NCBI GenBank assembly: GCA_023091735.1
Contig: JALKBU010001165.1
Span: 1-15,580 of the forward strand
Direction of reading: 5' to 3'
Origin: Trichomonas tenax
Lineage: Eukaryota > Parabasalia > Trichomonadida > Trichomonadidae
DNA: 15,580 nucleotides
The position numbers were made by a program, and so were the translations under genes. How positions within the stretch are numbered: the first letter of the stretch is position 1; every line of letters begins with the position of its first letter. This document shows positions 6,520 to 15,580 of the stretch, in pieces. A model generated the notes under the pieces. That model was given only the letters and a program-made list of their open reading frames with translations. It had not been told where the DNA came from and made no database searches.

Positions 6520-8088
6520 ATGCCACCAAAACTTCATCAGTTGCAAAGTATTTTAGCGCACGAAGGAAACATAAAATGTGTCTCCGTTGGAGAGAAAACA
6601 GGACAAATTTATGTCTCCGGTGGCGAAGATTGCTACGTAAACCTTTGGCAGATTGGAAATTCGAATCCGAAAGTTTGCTTTGGTCCTTTTCAATCAACTA
6701 TAACGGCAGTCAAACTGGACAAAGAAGAGGAACGACTTCTTATAGGTTTGGCGCTCGGAACAGTTTTACTTTACGATTTAAATGATAATAAATGCCTTGC
6801 AACTTGGTCTCAGCACAGAGGAGAGATTTCATCACTTGCGTTTTCACCAGTTAATCAAGAAATCATTTTAGCAACAGACAAAGTCGGCAAATTCAACGTT
6901 TTATCAACAAATTCTCGAAAACCACTTCAAATTTACACATATCATCGTGGTGCGATAAATACAGTCGCTGTGTCACCGAGTGGTGTCCTCGCTGCGACCG
7001 GTGGCGATGATCATCTTATTAACGTTTATGATCTCTCGAAAGGAAAAAAAGTTGTAACATTGGATGGTAACATGGACGCTGTGTACAGCATAAGTTTTCA
7101 TCCGACACTGAATATGTTGGTTTCTGCTGGCGCTGGCAGAAATATGCACTTTTTTGATATAGATTCGTATGAGGAATTGATGAATAACATGAATTTAGAT
7201 TCTGCACCGATAGATGTTGTGAAATTCCATTCTTCTGGATCTGTTATCATTTCGTGTTCTTCAGATTATCTCAAATTTGTTTCTCTTCAGCCTTTAAAGA
7301 TCCAAGATTTGTTTACAATAGCTCTAGAAACTATTCATGATGTGTCTATATCTATGGCAGGTGTTACAATCGCTTCATCAATTGGCCAAAAATTAGTTAT
7401 TCACAGAACAAAGTTGGAGTTCTTCAAACCTTTCAAGAACAGTCCAATATCGTTAACTCCTGAAATAGATGACATCTATAGAAAGCCCAGTGCCACTCCT
7501 CCACGTGTTGAAATGGCACAGCTTCCTGTTCCAACAAGAAACAGAGTTGGAAGTGAATCAAGCACTCCTGGAAGATGCGGACAACGTGCGCAAATGTCTT
7601 TTGGCGAATCCCCAGTTTTCAGCGAATTTAGAAAGCATAGGCAGGTCTTCATGACGAAGATGAATGACAGGTATTCTAAATTATCGCGCATCAGTGAATT
7701 CCTCACCAAGAAAGGAATGAGTAGAATGTTAGAGAATTCAGCAAAAACAGGGGATATGGGCTGCGAGATTTTGACAATTCTAAGAATGAGACCAGAAGTC
7801 GTGAAGTTCTATCATGCTGTGTTAATGATGCAGATCGTCGAAAAGATTATGACCGCTGAGAAAGAACTCAGTATAGCAACTGTTGAATCATTGCTTCAGA
7901 CATTTGGAAGAATCGTTCTTGATGAACTTCAAAACAAAGCAGGAGAAAGATGCTCTCATGCAAGAAAGTTCGCTGACTCTTTTAGATGCATTGCTCCATT
8001 CCTCAAATCTGTCTCCATAGGACAATCCAACTATGCACAGACGGCTGGCGATATATTAGATGAATGGCAGATAATGCTCAAGATGTGA
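6520..8088 (+). CDS. KATNB1: Katanin p80 subunit B1 (WD40 plus con80)
   Basis: This is the regulatory subunit of the microtubule-severing enzyme katanin. It binds the p60 AAA ATPase and targets it to centrosomes, axonemes and microtubule lattices. Residues 1-300 form a WD40 propeller. The start (KLHQLQSILAHEGNIKCVSV, then GGEDCYVNLWQI) matches the typical p80 opening, and later blades carry SLAFSP, TGGDDHLINVYDL and SISFHP. Residues about 300-365 are a short polar linker with Ser/Thr/Pro, much shorter than in animal p80. Residues 366-522 match the con80 domain: FRKHRQVFMTKMNDRYSKL at the start and ERCSHARKFADSFRCIAPFL near the end. At 522 aa it is shorter than the human protein (about 655), mainly through the linker. 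The ATG at 6520 follows a TCATTT initiator. It converges on the SLC4 gene with 83 bp between stops. A parasite with several flagella is expected to need katanin. Confidence 0.93.
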   Translation: MPPKLHQLQSILAHEGNIKCVSVGEKTGQIYVSGGEDCYVNLWQIGNSNPKVCFGPFQSTITAVKLDKEEERLLIGLALGTVLLYDLNDNKCLATWSQHRGEISSLAFSPVNQEIILATDKVGKFNVLSTNSRKPLQIYTYHRGAINTVAVSPSGVLAATGGDDHLINVYDLSKGKKVVTLDGNMDAVYSISFHPTLNMLVSAGAGRNMHFFDIDSYEELMNNMNLDSAPIDVVKFHSSGSVIISCSSDYLKFVSLQPLKIQDLFTIALETIHDVSISMAGVTIASSIGQKLVIHRTKLEFFKPFKNSPISLTPEIDDIYRKPSATPPRVEMAQLPVPTRNRVGSESSTPGRCGQRAQMSFGESPVFSEFRKHRQVFMTKMNDRYSKLSRISEFLTKKGMSRMLENSAKTGDMGCEILTILRMRPEVVKFYHAVLMMQIVEKIMTAEKELSIATVESLLQTFGRIVLDELQNKAGERCSHARKFADSFRCIAPFLKSVSIGQSNYAQTAGDILDEWQIMLKM

Positions 8089-8171
8089 TATATTATATTA
8101 TTTGTTTGTTATTTTTATTATTTATAAATCTATCCTATTGTTGTATAAGCTAACAATTTAGATATATTGAT

Positions 8172-10589
8172 CTAAAATAGATCGTTGTTCTTCTTTTTCT
8201 TCTTCTTTTCGACGAATCCATTTTCTATCATCATCATGTCGTCGGGGAAGAAGTAATAAATTGTTCTGTAGAGAGCAACAATGAGGACAATAAATACAGG
8301 ATATAAAAATCCTATAATAGAGTGTTCAATCAAGTAAATGGAGACAATGCTTCCTATTTGAAGCATGTTGACTGAGAAGATCTTCCATCTTTTAACGTTC
8401 CTTATCCAGTGAGCAGGAGGCAAATTTTCTGGTTTCCAAAACAGCGAAAGTAAGTGAACAATGAGCTGTGTATTAATCAAAGTGATAGCACCCATGAAAG
8501 CGAGAACCCCTGCAAATACAGCACGAGGCAAAGTCATGATCTTAGGAAAAAGAAGTACAATGAACAGCAAAATATGTGAAATCAAACCTGTTAATCTCGT
8601 TTCTGAAACATTGATGCATAATGATGATGGATTTCCTTCTTCATCATATTCGAATGTGTGCACACTCATCGCGTGAATGTGGTGAAAAGTGTGGATCTTT
8701 GATGCAGTAACCAAAGGCAAATTAAACAAACCTAAGAAAAGATTCGCAATCGCAAGAATCAAAATATCTAAATGATATGCGCAGGGCTTTCTTAAATTCA
8801 TTTCTTCTCCATTAACAAGTTTTGCTGTGACATTGTGTTCAAGCAAAATAAGAACTGAAGCACAGAATCCCAACATCATCGATAAGAAGAATAATTTTGC
8901 ATTAAATGCCGAAAATGAAACGAAATCTAATGCTCCATTCAAGTCTTTGATGGAATAGTGCGGTAATCCTTTGTAAACATTAGGGAAGAGGTAAGCTAAA
9001 ATTAATGTTACTCCTATTGATGAAATAACAGGAGCTCCATCAGAAGCAAAAGATCTCATCCAAGAATATGTTAAACTATTGAACTTAACACAATTAATTG
9101 CGTAAGTAATAATGAAAACAGCCAAGGCAGTGAAAGCACCACAAACTTGAAGGAACTGGTCCTTTGGTGATATAACTTCTTTGATAGAATCAAGAAGGAA
9201 CAAGAATGCGACGAAAGCAACAAAAACTTCATCAGAGAAACTTGTAACGTATTTAATTGCTGTTGAAATGTTCGTCAGAGAATATATTATCAAGAAAAAT
9301 GCGGCAAATATTGATGTTAAAGGATATATCTGTGCTAAAGTGAATCCTGCAGAATTTGCGAGGGTCTTACACGCTTTCAAAAACAAAATAAAAGCAGCCG
9401 AAGGAGAAAGGAAAATCATTGGTTGTGGAGAGAAGAATGACATAAAAATACCTGCTGCAATACACGAAACAAGGACATGACATGTATTCATGAAGTTCCC
9501 CGTATAACTTTGTATAGAAGTACCGAAAATATAAACATATGGTAAAATTCCTAAAGCTAAAAACACAGCAACAAAAATGGGCTTAATCGAGAATCCATCT
9601 CTCCAATCTGACCAATAGAAAGGTATTCTTCGCTTAAAATCATGTGCAATGCCACTTCCAAGCTTGAAAATTGTTCTACAGCTTATTTCTTCGTCTTCTA
9701 TTTCGTGTTTATGATGCAAAATCATTTCGTGATTTAAAAGCATTTGTCGATGCACCCAATCAGATCTACCAAATTCTATATCATGTGTAAGATGCTCATT
9801 GACTTTGTCTATTGCCTGGTGGGCTTTAGCAAGCTCAGATAAGAAATCGCTTTCACTTTGTTCGAAAGCAGATTTTATTTCTTCTTCGTCACTTGAATTC
9901 CATATTGAAGAGTGAATCTTCGGCAATTCCAACAGGACAGCGATGAGATTCGAAATATCGCACGCTTGCTCATCATTGACTAAAGTGTAAATCACAAATC
10001 TGGTAAAATGATTAGAATTGTTGCCAACTCTAATAATATCCTTAAATCGCCAAACACTCGATATGCAATTAACTCCTTCCTGCAAAAAGTTGTTTGTGCC
10101 AACGCTGGACGTAATTATTAAAAATTCTTTGTAATTCAAAACGTAATTGTTTGCTCCATATTCATCGTTTGTGGATGTCAAAATTTTTCTAATTTCCTGC
10201 GAATTTGTGACGTGTGGATGAAAAGAAAATTGCTCAATCATATCTTGTTCGTAATTGAGTATGCTAAACTGGTTTGAGGGATTCTTATCGATCCCGTAAG
10301 TCGCGTTTCTAAAGCTGTGTATCAAAATATCAACTAGATGAGGTTTTGTCATTCTTGGAATGTTAATTGTAACGAAAGAAAGTGGATCTTCGGTTTTTAG
10401 AGTGTTATTTCCGAGAGTGATCGCGTCAATGCCGAATTCGAGGTGTTCAGGAACATCGATAATATTTGAAATATAAGCAACAGAATCGTGAAGGGCATCA
10501 ATGGAACTAAACGTGGATTCAGAGTCGCTAGTGTCGAAATCCATGCTCTCCATGTCGCCTGTCAACATTTCGTCAGTGACATCATCCAT
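8172..10589 (-). CDS. SLC4-family (band 3-like) bicarbonate/anion transporter
   Basis: This is a plasma or internal membrane transporter of 805 aa. The frame is open from TTG at 10592, but the first ATG is at 10589. Residues 1-320 are a cytoplasmic domain that opens with an acidic leader; residues about 120-225 resemble the band 3 N-terminal fold (RFVIYTLVNDEQACDISNLI). LGSGIAHDFKRRIPFYWSDW (about 310-329) is the SLC4 hallmark before the first membrane helix. About 12-14 hydrophobic segments follow to about 780. KYVTSFSDEVFVAFVAFLF (446 on), LILLEHNVTAKL (with Glu 584 at the site of the AE1 permeability Glu), EMNLRKPCAYHLDILIL and RLTGLISHILLF with AGVLAFMGAITL are all family blocks. The usual GxxGP..V.E block after QPM is replaced by FLSPSAAFILFLK. 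The protein ends in a poly-Lys run. Substrate (bicarbonate, chloride or borate) cannot be told. Confidence 0.92.
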   Translation of the reverse strand: MDDVTDEMLTGDMESMDFDTSDSESTFSSIDALHDSVAYISNIIDVPEHLEFGIDAITLGNNTLKTEDPLSFVTINIPRMTKPHLVDILIHSFRNATYGIDKNPSNQFSILNYEQDMIEQFSFHPHVTNSQEIRKILTSTNDEYGANNYVLNYKEFLIITSSVGTNNFLQEGVNCISSVWRFKDIIRVGNNSNHFTRFVIYTLVNDEQACDISNLIAVLLELPKIHSSIWNSSDEEEIKSAFEQSESDFLSELAKAHQAIDKVNEHLTHDIEFGRSDWVHRQMLLNHEMILHHKHEIEDEEISCRTIFKLGSGIAHDFKRRIPFYWSDWRDGFSIKPIFVAVFLALGILPYVYIFGTSIQSYTGNFMNTCHVLVSCIAAGIFMSFFSPQPMIFLSPSAAFILFLKACKTLANSAGFTLAQIYPLTSIFAAFFLIIYSLTNISTAIKYVTSFSDEVFVAFVAFLFLLDSIKEVISPKDQFLQVCGAFTALAVFIITYAINCVKFNSLTYSWMRSFASDGAPVISSIGVTLILAYLFPNVYKGLPHYSIKDLNGALDFVSFSAFNAKLFFLSMMLGFCASVLILLEHNVTAKLVNGEEMNLRKPCAYHLDILILAIANLFLGLFNLPLVTASKIHTFHHIHAMSVHTFEYDEEGNPSSLCINVSETRLTGLISHILLFIVLLFPKIMTLPRAVFAGVLAFMGAITLINTQLIVHLLSLFWKPENLPPAHWIRNVKRWKIFSVNMLQIGSIVSIYLIEHSIIGFLYPVFIVLIVALYRTIYYFFPDDMMMIENGFVEKKKKKKNNDLF

Positions 10590-11102
10590 CAATAAATAAA
10601 AATGGAATTTACTTTTAAAACCTAAACATACTTCGTCCTATATAGGAAAATTGCATCGCTGTAAATATATTAAATATTATGATGTTAAACTGCTAATTAG
10701 AACTAAGCTAAGCTATTTATAATGTCGAATCATGAATTTCAAATTATATATTTTTGAAATATCAAATTAGCAAAATGGGAACTTAAGAATCATATAAGCA
10801 TCTTATACAGAACTAGTTATAATCATTTCAATAGTGTAAATTGTATATTATCGTTAACATATAATGTGATTAAAAATATCGAAGTTAAAGTCAGAACTAA
10901 TATAGACTTAAATTAGAAATAGCCTAAAATAATTAATGTAAAATCAATTTGTGCATGAAAGCAAAAATTTTTTTATTGAAAATATTTAATTCACGTTAAA
11001 CAAATTTGATAATACAAATGTAATGAATTCAAGGAAAAGAAGCTGGAGGTAAAGAAAATTAATAACAATTTATAAAAAAATACATGAAAAATAATATAAA
11101 AA
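10590..11102. other. Intergenic spacer with the SLC4 promoter and the 3' end of the PHD-SET gene
   Basis: 513 bp of A/T-rich sequence with no supportable ORF. On the minus strand CCATTT (10605-10600) lies about 10 nt before the SLC4 ATG and differs by one base from the trichomonad initiator TCATTT, so it may serve as one. Nothing else is recognised. Confidence 0.5.
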
Positions 11103-12890
11103 TTAGTCTGAATCAGATTTGTTTCTAAGCTGATGTGTGAGATGTCTTTTCTGAGCCAAAATTTTGGCATCAACTTCACCTTCTTCCTTCTGTATAACAA
11201 TCGGGATTGGAGGCAACTCATCTTCCAAAAACGAAGACAATAATGTCAGTTTCACATTTGTTGTAATTTTTTGTTCAGCGGGTGCGTTGTGATTCTGTCT
11301 CTGCTTTGTAACATGTTGTTTCGGAACAGATGGCTTTGGTGGTTTCTCAGATCCTTGGTTCTGTGGCTTTGGTGCTTTTGGCTTTTTAACTTTTGTCGGA
11401 GGTTTCGTCTTTTTCAGCTTCCATGGCTTCTTTTCGATGTGATAAGGAAGATCTGAATCGAACGGCAAGAACAATTCTGTGCCTTTAGCAATGGCAGGGC
11501 CTGAAGATGATGAACGCTCTTCAGTAACAGGTCCACGCGAACGAGCAGCGAAAATCATCGCCGTAACATTTCCTCCAACAATCATCAATCTCAGGACGCA
11601 ATTGAAGTGGAAACTTCTTCGAATAAATGGAGCATACTTAGATATAGTCTGCGAAATATCAACAGCAACAGGCGTTCCCTGCACTGTGATGCACGTACGC
11701 GGAATTCCGTCTTCGGCGCGGATTTCGTCCTGATGACACAAAATTCCTCCAACTTGAGTGATAAATGCTCCATCATCGATGTTTTCGAGTGCGCAGACAG
11801 TGTGAGTCTCTGTGAATCCCAAGCTTGCTGCTGTTGGCATCGATGTGAGCTTAGGGAGAGGCTCTGTCATCACATTACTGCGAATTGAATCTGATATGTA
11901 GAGACCTGCAATTGGATGCTTAGGTTTTGATGGCTTTCCTTTGTACAAAAAGTTGATTGCAAACTCATCCATTGTTTCCATCACAGTTAACTTCGGTATT
12001 TCAAATATTGAAGATAATGTTGTGACGAAAATCTTCCAGAACTCTGGTCCATAGTCGAATGCATTCGCTCCAAACTGATTGAATAAAATTGTCATAGTTT
12101 TGTGGTACGAAAGCTCAGAGAAGTTCAACATTTCAGCGACCATCGTGTGGAAGTCTCCTTCTGGTATTTTCTTGATGATTTCCTCTTTGCTGTCCGGTAT
12201 TGGTTTGGTATAATCCTTTGAAAATGATTTATCTGGTAAAGAAAAGTATGGTTGCTTATATTGTCGAGATCCGCAGAAATGACAAATAAAATTGGGTGGA
12301 TTACGACCAAATTGTAGTTTTGCGCAAGATTTGTGGCAGTAAAAGCCGCAAACGACGCATTTAATGATTGGTTCGTCGAATTTCATATTTTTTTTGCAAG
12401 TGCAGCGTATAGGCAAATATTGACAGTACGGACAGATAAAGTTCGTCTGAGGAGTCACCCTTGCGATACCTACACATGCCGCGTGGCAGTAGAAATTGCA
12501 TTTTGAGCAACAAACTAAAACTCCGTTCTTATGAGTCTGTTCACACGTGCATCGTATAAAGTATGGTGTCTTGTTCACATCGAAGTACATGTGAGGCTGT
12601 GGTGGGTCTCTCGCCATATATTGATCAATTGGTTGCACAACGAAGGGACCACCGATTTCTGCGAGCTGCGGGATGATCCTACTGTAAGGACGGGGCAGTA
12701 TGTACCCATTGAAGGGGATTGGCTTGTAAAATGAGAAGATTGAATCTGGACGAGAAGGAATCTTGATGGGTTTGATTTTTACAGGATTTTCTTCGATAGA
12801 ATTGCTCACTTCGCCCAGGAAAGTCTGTGGCGAAGTGTTTTCTGCATTTTCTTCCTTCGTTTGGCTTTGTTCAGTTTTTTGATTTTCCAT
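11103..12890 (-). CDS. Double PHD-finger protein with Set3/UpSET/MLL5-type SET domain
   Basis: This is a nuclear chromatin protein of 595 aa. Two PHD fingers lie in tandem. The first has zinc ligands C114, C116, C128, C131, H136, C139, C153, C156. The second has C163, C165, C178, C181, H186, C189, C203, C206. Both carry FYCH where the usual finger has W-x-H, so the aromatic position is Tyr. Residues about 360-480 form a SET-like domain: ENIDDGAFITQVGGIL, then PFIRRSFHFNC where active enzymes have NHSCxPN, then IAKGTELFLPFDSD. FIRRS and KGTE are typical of Set3, UpSET and MLL5, which as a group lack methyltransferase activity and recruit histone deacetylases. Residues 485-530 are Lys/Pro-rich. 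A Ser-rich insert (RGPVTEERSSSSG) splits the SET domain. It is intact, in tandem upstream of SLC4, with no clear initiator before the ATG. Confidence 0.85.
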   Translation of the reverse strand: MENQKTEQSQTKEENAENTSPQTFLGEVSNSIEENPVKIKPIKIPSRPDSIFSFYKPIPFNGYILPRPYSRIIPQLAEIGGPFVVQPIDQYMARDPPQPHMYFDVNKTPYFIRCTCEQTHKNGVLVCCSKCNFYCHAACVGIARVTPQTNFICPYCQYLPIRCTCKKNMKFDEPIIKCVVCGFYCHKSCAKLQFGRNPPNFICHFCGSRQYKQPYFSLPDKSFSKDYTKPIPDSKEEIIKKIPEGDFHTMVAEMLNFSELSYHKTMTILFNQFGANAFDYGPEFWKIFVTTLSSIFEIPKLTVMETMDEFAINFLYKGKPSKPKHPIAGLYISDSIRSNVMTEPLPKLTSMPTAASLGFTETHTVCALENIDDGAFITQVGGILCHQDEIRAEDGIPRTCITVQGTPVAVDISQTISKYAPFIRRSFHFNCVLRLMIVGGNVTAMIFAARSRGPVTEERSSSSGPAIAKGTELFLPFDSDLPYHIEKKPWKLKKTKPPTKVKKPKAPKPQNQGSEKPPKPSVPKQHVTKQRQNHNAPAEQKITTNVKLTLLSSFLEDELPPIPIVIQKEEGEVDAKILAQKRHLTHQLRNKSDSD

Positions 12891-13083
12891 TTCGAGATTT
12901 TAAAATTTTACCCTTTTATTTTGCCCTTTTAAAATATTTTTGGTTTTCACTCAAAATATCGAATCTATATACTGTGGAAATGCGAAATTTCACAATGAAA
13001 ATACTCAAAAACAAAGATATTTTTCTATTGATTTCAAAATATCGAAATTATTTCAAAACTAGCATTGATATATAATAAACAAC
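12891..13083. other. Upstream region of the PHD-SET gene
   Basis: 193 bp that must hold the minus-strand promoter of the PHD-SET gene. On the minus strand, A/T tracts are broken by AGGGCAAAATAAAAGGG-like pieces near 12908-12931. No TCA-type initiator is seen near the ATG. Nothing else is recognised. Confidence 0.4.
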
Positions 13084-13269
13084 ATGAGTATCTCCCAAAT
13101 GATATCAAGAAATACAGAATTACTTGAGTTTAATAATTTTGAAAAATATATTAATAAAAAGTCTAAAATTCCTTATGAAATAATCGAAACAAAGGCTCTG
13201 TATCATAAATCGTGCATAATGATTGTTAAGCATTTCAGCAAAAAAATACCCTACTTTTCCTACTTATAG
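13084..13269 (+). CDS. Doubtful 61-codon ORF
   Basis: The ATG at 13084 opens 61 codons to TAG. The product is helical and polar with a few Cys (ELLEFNNFEKYINKKSK, then KALYHKSCIMIVKHFSKK). The composition is plausible for protein and unlike the pure A/T noise around it, so it could be the 5' remnant of a larger gene. The downstream sequence has poly-A and poly-T runs (13278-13306) and no continuing frame. No family is recognised. It may equally be a chance ORF. Confidence 0.2.
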   Translation: MSISQMISRNTELLEFNNFEKYINKKSKIPYEIIETKALYHKSCIMIVKHFSKKIPYFSYL

Positions 13270-14929
13270 ACTTTTTGGAAAAAAAAAACATTTTTTTTGG
13301 AAAAAATCCTCAATATCACAGCAAATTCAAAAATAAACACAACGTTATTAACAGCATCAGGAGTGTGACAATGTGGTATGGCACAAGCCTCGAACAAAAA
13401 AGTTTCATCATTGCATTTCATGAAATTTGCGCTTCATAAAACTCGATGAATATGAACATCTGGAACCTGATAATTTGCATCATATATACCCGTATAAATG
13501 TGCACTGATTCACAGTATCAAAACTGAAAAGTAAGGATTCGACTTAATCTGATTGCCTTGCCTATAGAATATTTCAACCAAATACATATATGTTGTAGTT
13601 TAGGTACCACTTAATCGTTTTAACTATGAATGAAATGAAATAACTATAATTGATAATCGTTCATAATATTATGCTATAATTGTGTTATAAATGGAAAAAT
13701 ATATGATATAGCTCCAAAATATTTGAAAAATTATGTTTATTATTGCTGTTAGCGTAAAAACACATATGAAATTGGAAATTTCATTCTAAAACTATGAATT
13801 CAAAATATATAAAATATTCATAATGATCAGAAAACTAAAAGTAATGATAAATACAGCAATGCTGCATGTATAAATCGGAATTTTTTATCATATGAAAAAT
13901 CGTATTGTTTTCATCAATTGAACATGAAGGTAATGCTACAATAGTCAAGTATTGTGTATATTTAGTCAATACAACGAAAAATATAGACCATCAGATATTG
14001 AGAAAGAAAATACTACCAATTTAGTTAAAATAATTGCTGCTTTGTACAAACTTCAATTTGCTTAAACCCACCTCTGCATATCAAGGCTAGAATAAGGAAA
14101 TAACAATTCTTGTAAATTCAAAATTGTTAGAAAATATGCATTTGTATGTCTCACTAGACTTTTCTCCTACTGTAGTTGACTTCAGTATCTTAAATAGCCA
14201 TAATAACGTAATCTAAATTTGTCAAGAAATACGAAAATGAGTTATTGATACATTTCTTTGAGAGAGTGGATTTAAATTCTCATTCTTATTGTTAAGAACT
14301 TATATAAATGAATACTTTCGATGGTGTGCAAAATTTGGGGATTGAAAAAATAGCATTCAGGAATGGTGAACATTGCCGCAATGTGGTATATGTCAACATC
14401 GCATTGTAAACCTGAAGTATTTGGTCTTTGTTGGGATTGTCAACCCCACTTTAAAAATGTCACGTTTTCAGCTTATTTTAAATTTTTTTCATAGAAATGA
14501 TTTTTTTTTTAAATTTCACAAAATAGATTATGGATATAATAAACTTTATATATTTGAAGTTTGATTTTTGAAAATTATTTTTTCTTCAAATTCGAAATAT
14601 TATGTATATCGTAGATTCTATATTATAAAATTTGAGGCTCGAAATTTTTGAAATTGTGATTGCGAAATTTGAGAATCCAAGCTAAAATTTTATCATGGGG
14701 ACAAAATGCATCAAGAGGGACTGCTGACCCATACCAATGAATAGAACACCGCAGCTTCGATAGAAACTATCACAACAACACATAATCCGAGCACAAAAGG
14801 TGACTTTAATTTGTCATGTAAATATTTATTTGACATTTGGCAAATATGTTGAGTATACTTGGCATTTAAGAATATAGTTTACAATTAAAAAGGGTGCGTA
14901 AAAAATATAAGGTGGTGATTTTAATGTAG
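13270..14929. other. 1.7-kb AT-rich region without a supportable gene
   Basis: The only ORFs are short and rich in Phe, Ile and Asn, as expected by chance in A/T-rich DNA; one at 14373-14564 ends in a poly-Phe/Lys run. A patch at about 14690-14815 is less A/T-rich and holds a small hairpin (GATAG-AAA-CTATC at 14758-14770), but it fits no known RNA. No repeats longer than about 12 bp were noticed. Confidence 0.5.
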
Positions 14930-15303
14930 TGGGACAAACAAAATTTTAAAAATGTATTTGTATTTTGCTCGATGGAAGCAAATGCGCTAGGTAACTTGTT
15001 TTTACGCATTGGGTTCGTTATTTAGAGTAAGATAATTCGAAACATTGGTTTGGACTTGTTTGGCGACACTATAAGGCTACCAATGGAGCCTGATCGAATC
15101 GTATTAAGCATGTACAACCATCTACTATGCTTGAATAAACTTGAAAATATTGACGAAAGAATGAAGTTTTTGACGACTAATTATGAGAAGAAAATAAAGT
15201 CTGTGCTTTTTTAAAAAGAATGTTGAGAGATAAAAATAACAGAGATAAGAAAGAAATGGAACTAGAGGCTCTCAAACATCTTCGAAAAATGACACTTTTG
15301 TAA
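14930..15303 (+). pseudogene. Candidate decayed coding stretch (helical protein)
   Basis: One plus-strand frame is open from 14930 to TAA at 15212-15214 except for a single TAG at 15023-15025. It reads like protein in its second half (ENIDERMKFLTTNYEKKIKS). Just after the TAA, at the A/T run 15207-15217, another frame starts with ATG at 15220 and gives a charged helix (RDKKEMELEALKHLRK) to TAA at 15301-15303. One stop plus one frameshift would join these into a stretch of about 125 codons. No family is recognised, and chance cannot be excluded. Confidence 0.25.
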
Positions 15304-15580
15304 AATGCTTAAAAATCAAAATAAGCTTGAGCATGTTGTTCTGTGCTTGAAATCATCCGTTTTTTTCGATTAAAACTTGAACTAACATGCATAAAAATTG
15401 ATGAAATTTAAAAAAGTGAAATGAAAAATGTGCAAAAATTACTACATCTTTGCACGTTTATTAGATTTTTCTGAATGTTAAGATGGGATTATGAGGCTTT
15501 AAAGCATCAGATATTATTGCAGTGATAGAGCTTAAGTTAACAGCAAAGTTAAATGCCTCATGACAAAAAATACAAAAATA
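15304..15580. other. Right edge without recognised content
   Basis: A/T-rich sequence up to the window edge. I see no ORF, repeat or RNA gene in it. Confidence 0.4.

Noticed and set aside
9181..9480. 99-codon ORF on the plus strand
   Set aside because: It lies wholly antisense to the SLC4 transmembrane region and has no independent protein features.
11479..11733. 84-codon ORF on the plus strand
   Set aside because: It is antisense to the SET-like domain of the minus-strand PHD-SET gene; a shadow frame.
13370..14390. CAATGTGGTAT occurring at about 13368 and 14379
   Set aside because: Only 11 bp match and the flanks differ; expected by chance.
14911..14949. GDFN-like tetrapeptide, as in LINE or EEP endonucleases
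   Set aside because: The frame is open for only about 13 codons and no other endonuclease motif surrounds it.

Overview
The window looks like nuclear DNA of a protist, most likely a trichomonad (parabasalid) such as Tritrichomonas or Trichomonas. The genes are long, intronless and closely spaced in very AT-rich DNA. One has a trichomonad-type initiator (TCATTT) 8 nt before its ATG. They sit beside remnants that look like a Maverick/Polinton, an element type very abundant in trichomonads. The organism call is an inference from these traits, not a database match.

Left part (1 to about 2990): a decayed fragment of what is probably a Maverick/Polinton-type viral element. It holds a small Lys-rich gene (+, 37-402), a broken probable double-jelly-roll major capsid protein gene (-, 884-1882), a small acidic/basic gene with an internal TGA (-, 1910-2329), a second copy of the Lys-rich gene carrying an internal TAA (+, 2368-2586), and an unrecognised 123-aa gene (-, 2602-2973). 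Between the first gene and the capsid remnant lie two 128-bp near-identical direct repeats and a strong 47-nt stem-loop, which abuts the broken end of the capsid gene. Two genes on opposite strands share a 13-nt promoter-like motif just before their ATG. No integrase, PolB, ATPase or protease gene is visible, so this is a piece of an element or extends off the left edge.

Middle (about 2990-5269): 2.3 kb of AT-rich DNA without a supportable gene, containing a perfect 34-bp palindrome.

Housekeeping block (5270-12890): four intact genes. They encode a 250-aa coiled-coil protein (+), katanin p80/KATNB1 (+, WD40 propeller plus con80 domain), an SLC4-family (band 3-like) anion/bicarbonate transporter (-), and a protein with two PHD fingers and a SET-like domain of the Set3/UpSET/MLL5 type (-). 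Katanin and SLC4 converge with only 83 bp between their stops. SLC4 and the PHD-SET gene are in tandem on the minus strand. Nothing suggests a shared pathway; each gene appears to be transcribed alone.

Right part (12891-15580): AT-rich DNA with one doubtful 61-codon ORF (13084-13269) and one candidate decayed coding stretch (14930-15303). No tRNA, rRNA, CRISPR array or bacterial-type element was recognised. The host genes are ordinary. The unusual material is the degraded virus-like element, with its duplicated small gene, shared promoter motif and hairpin-tipped repeat.
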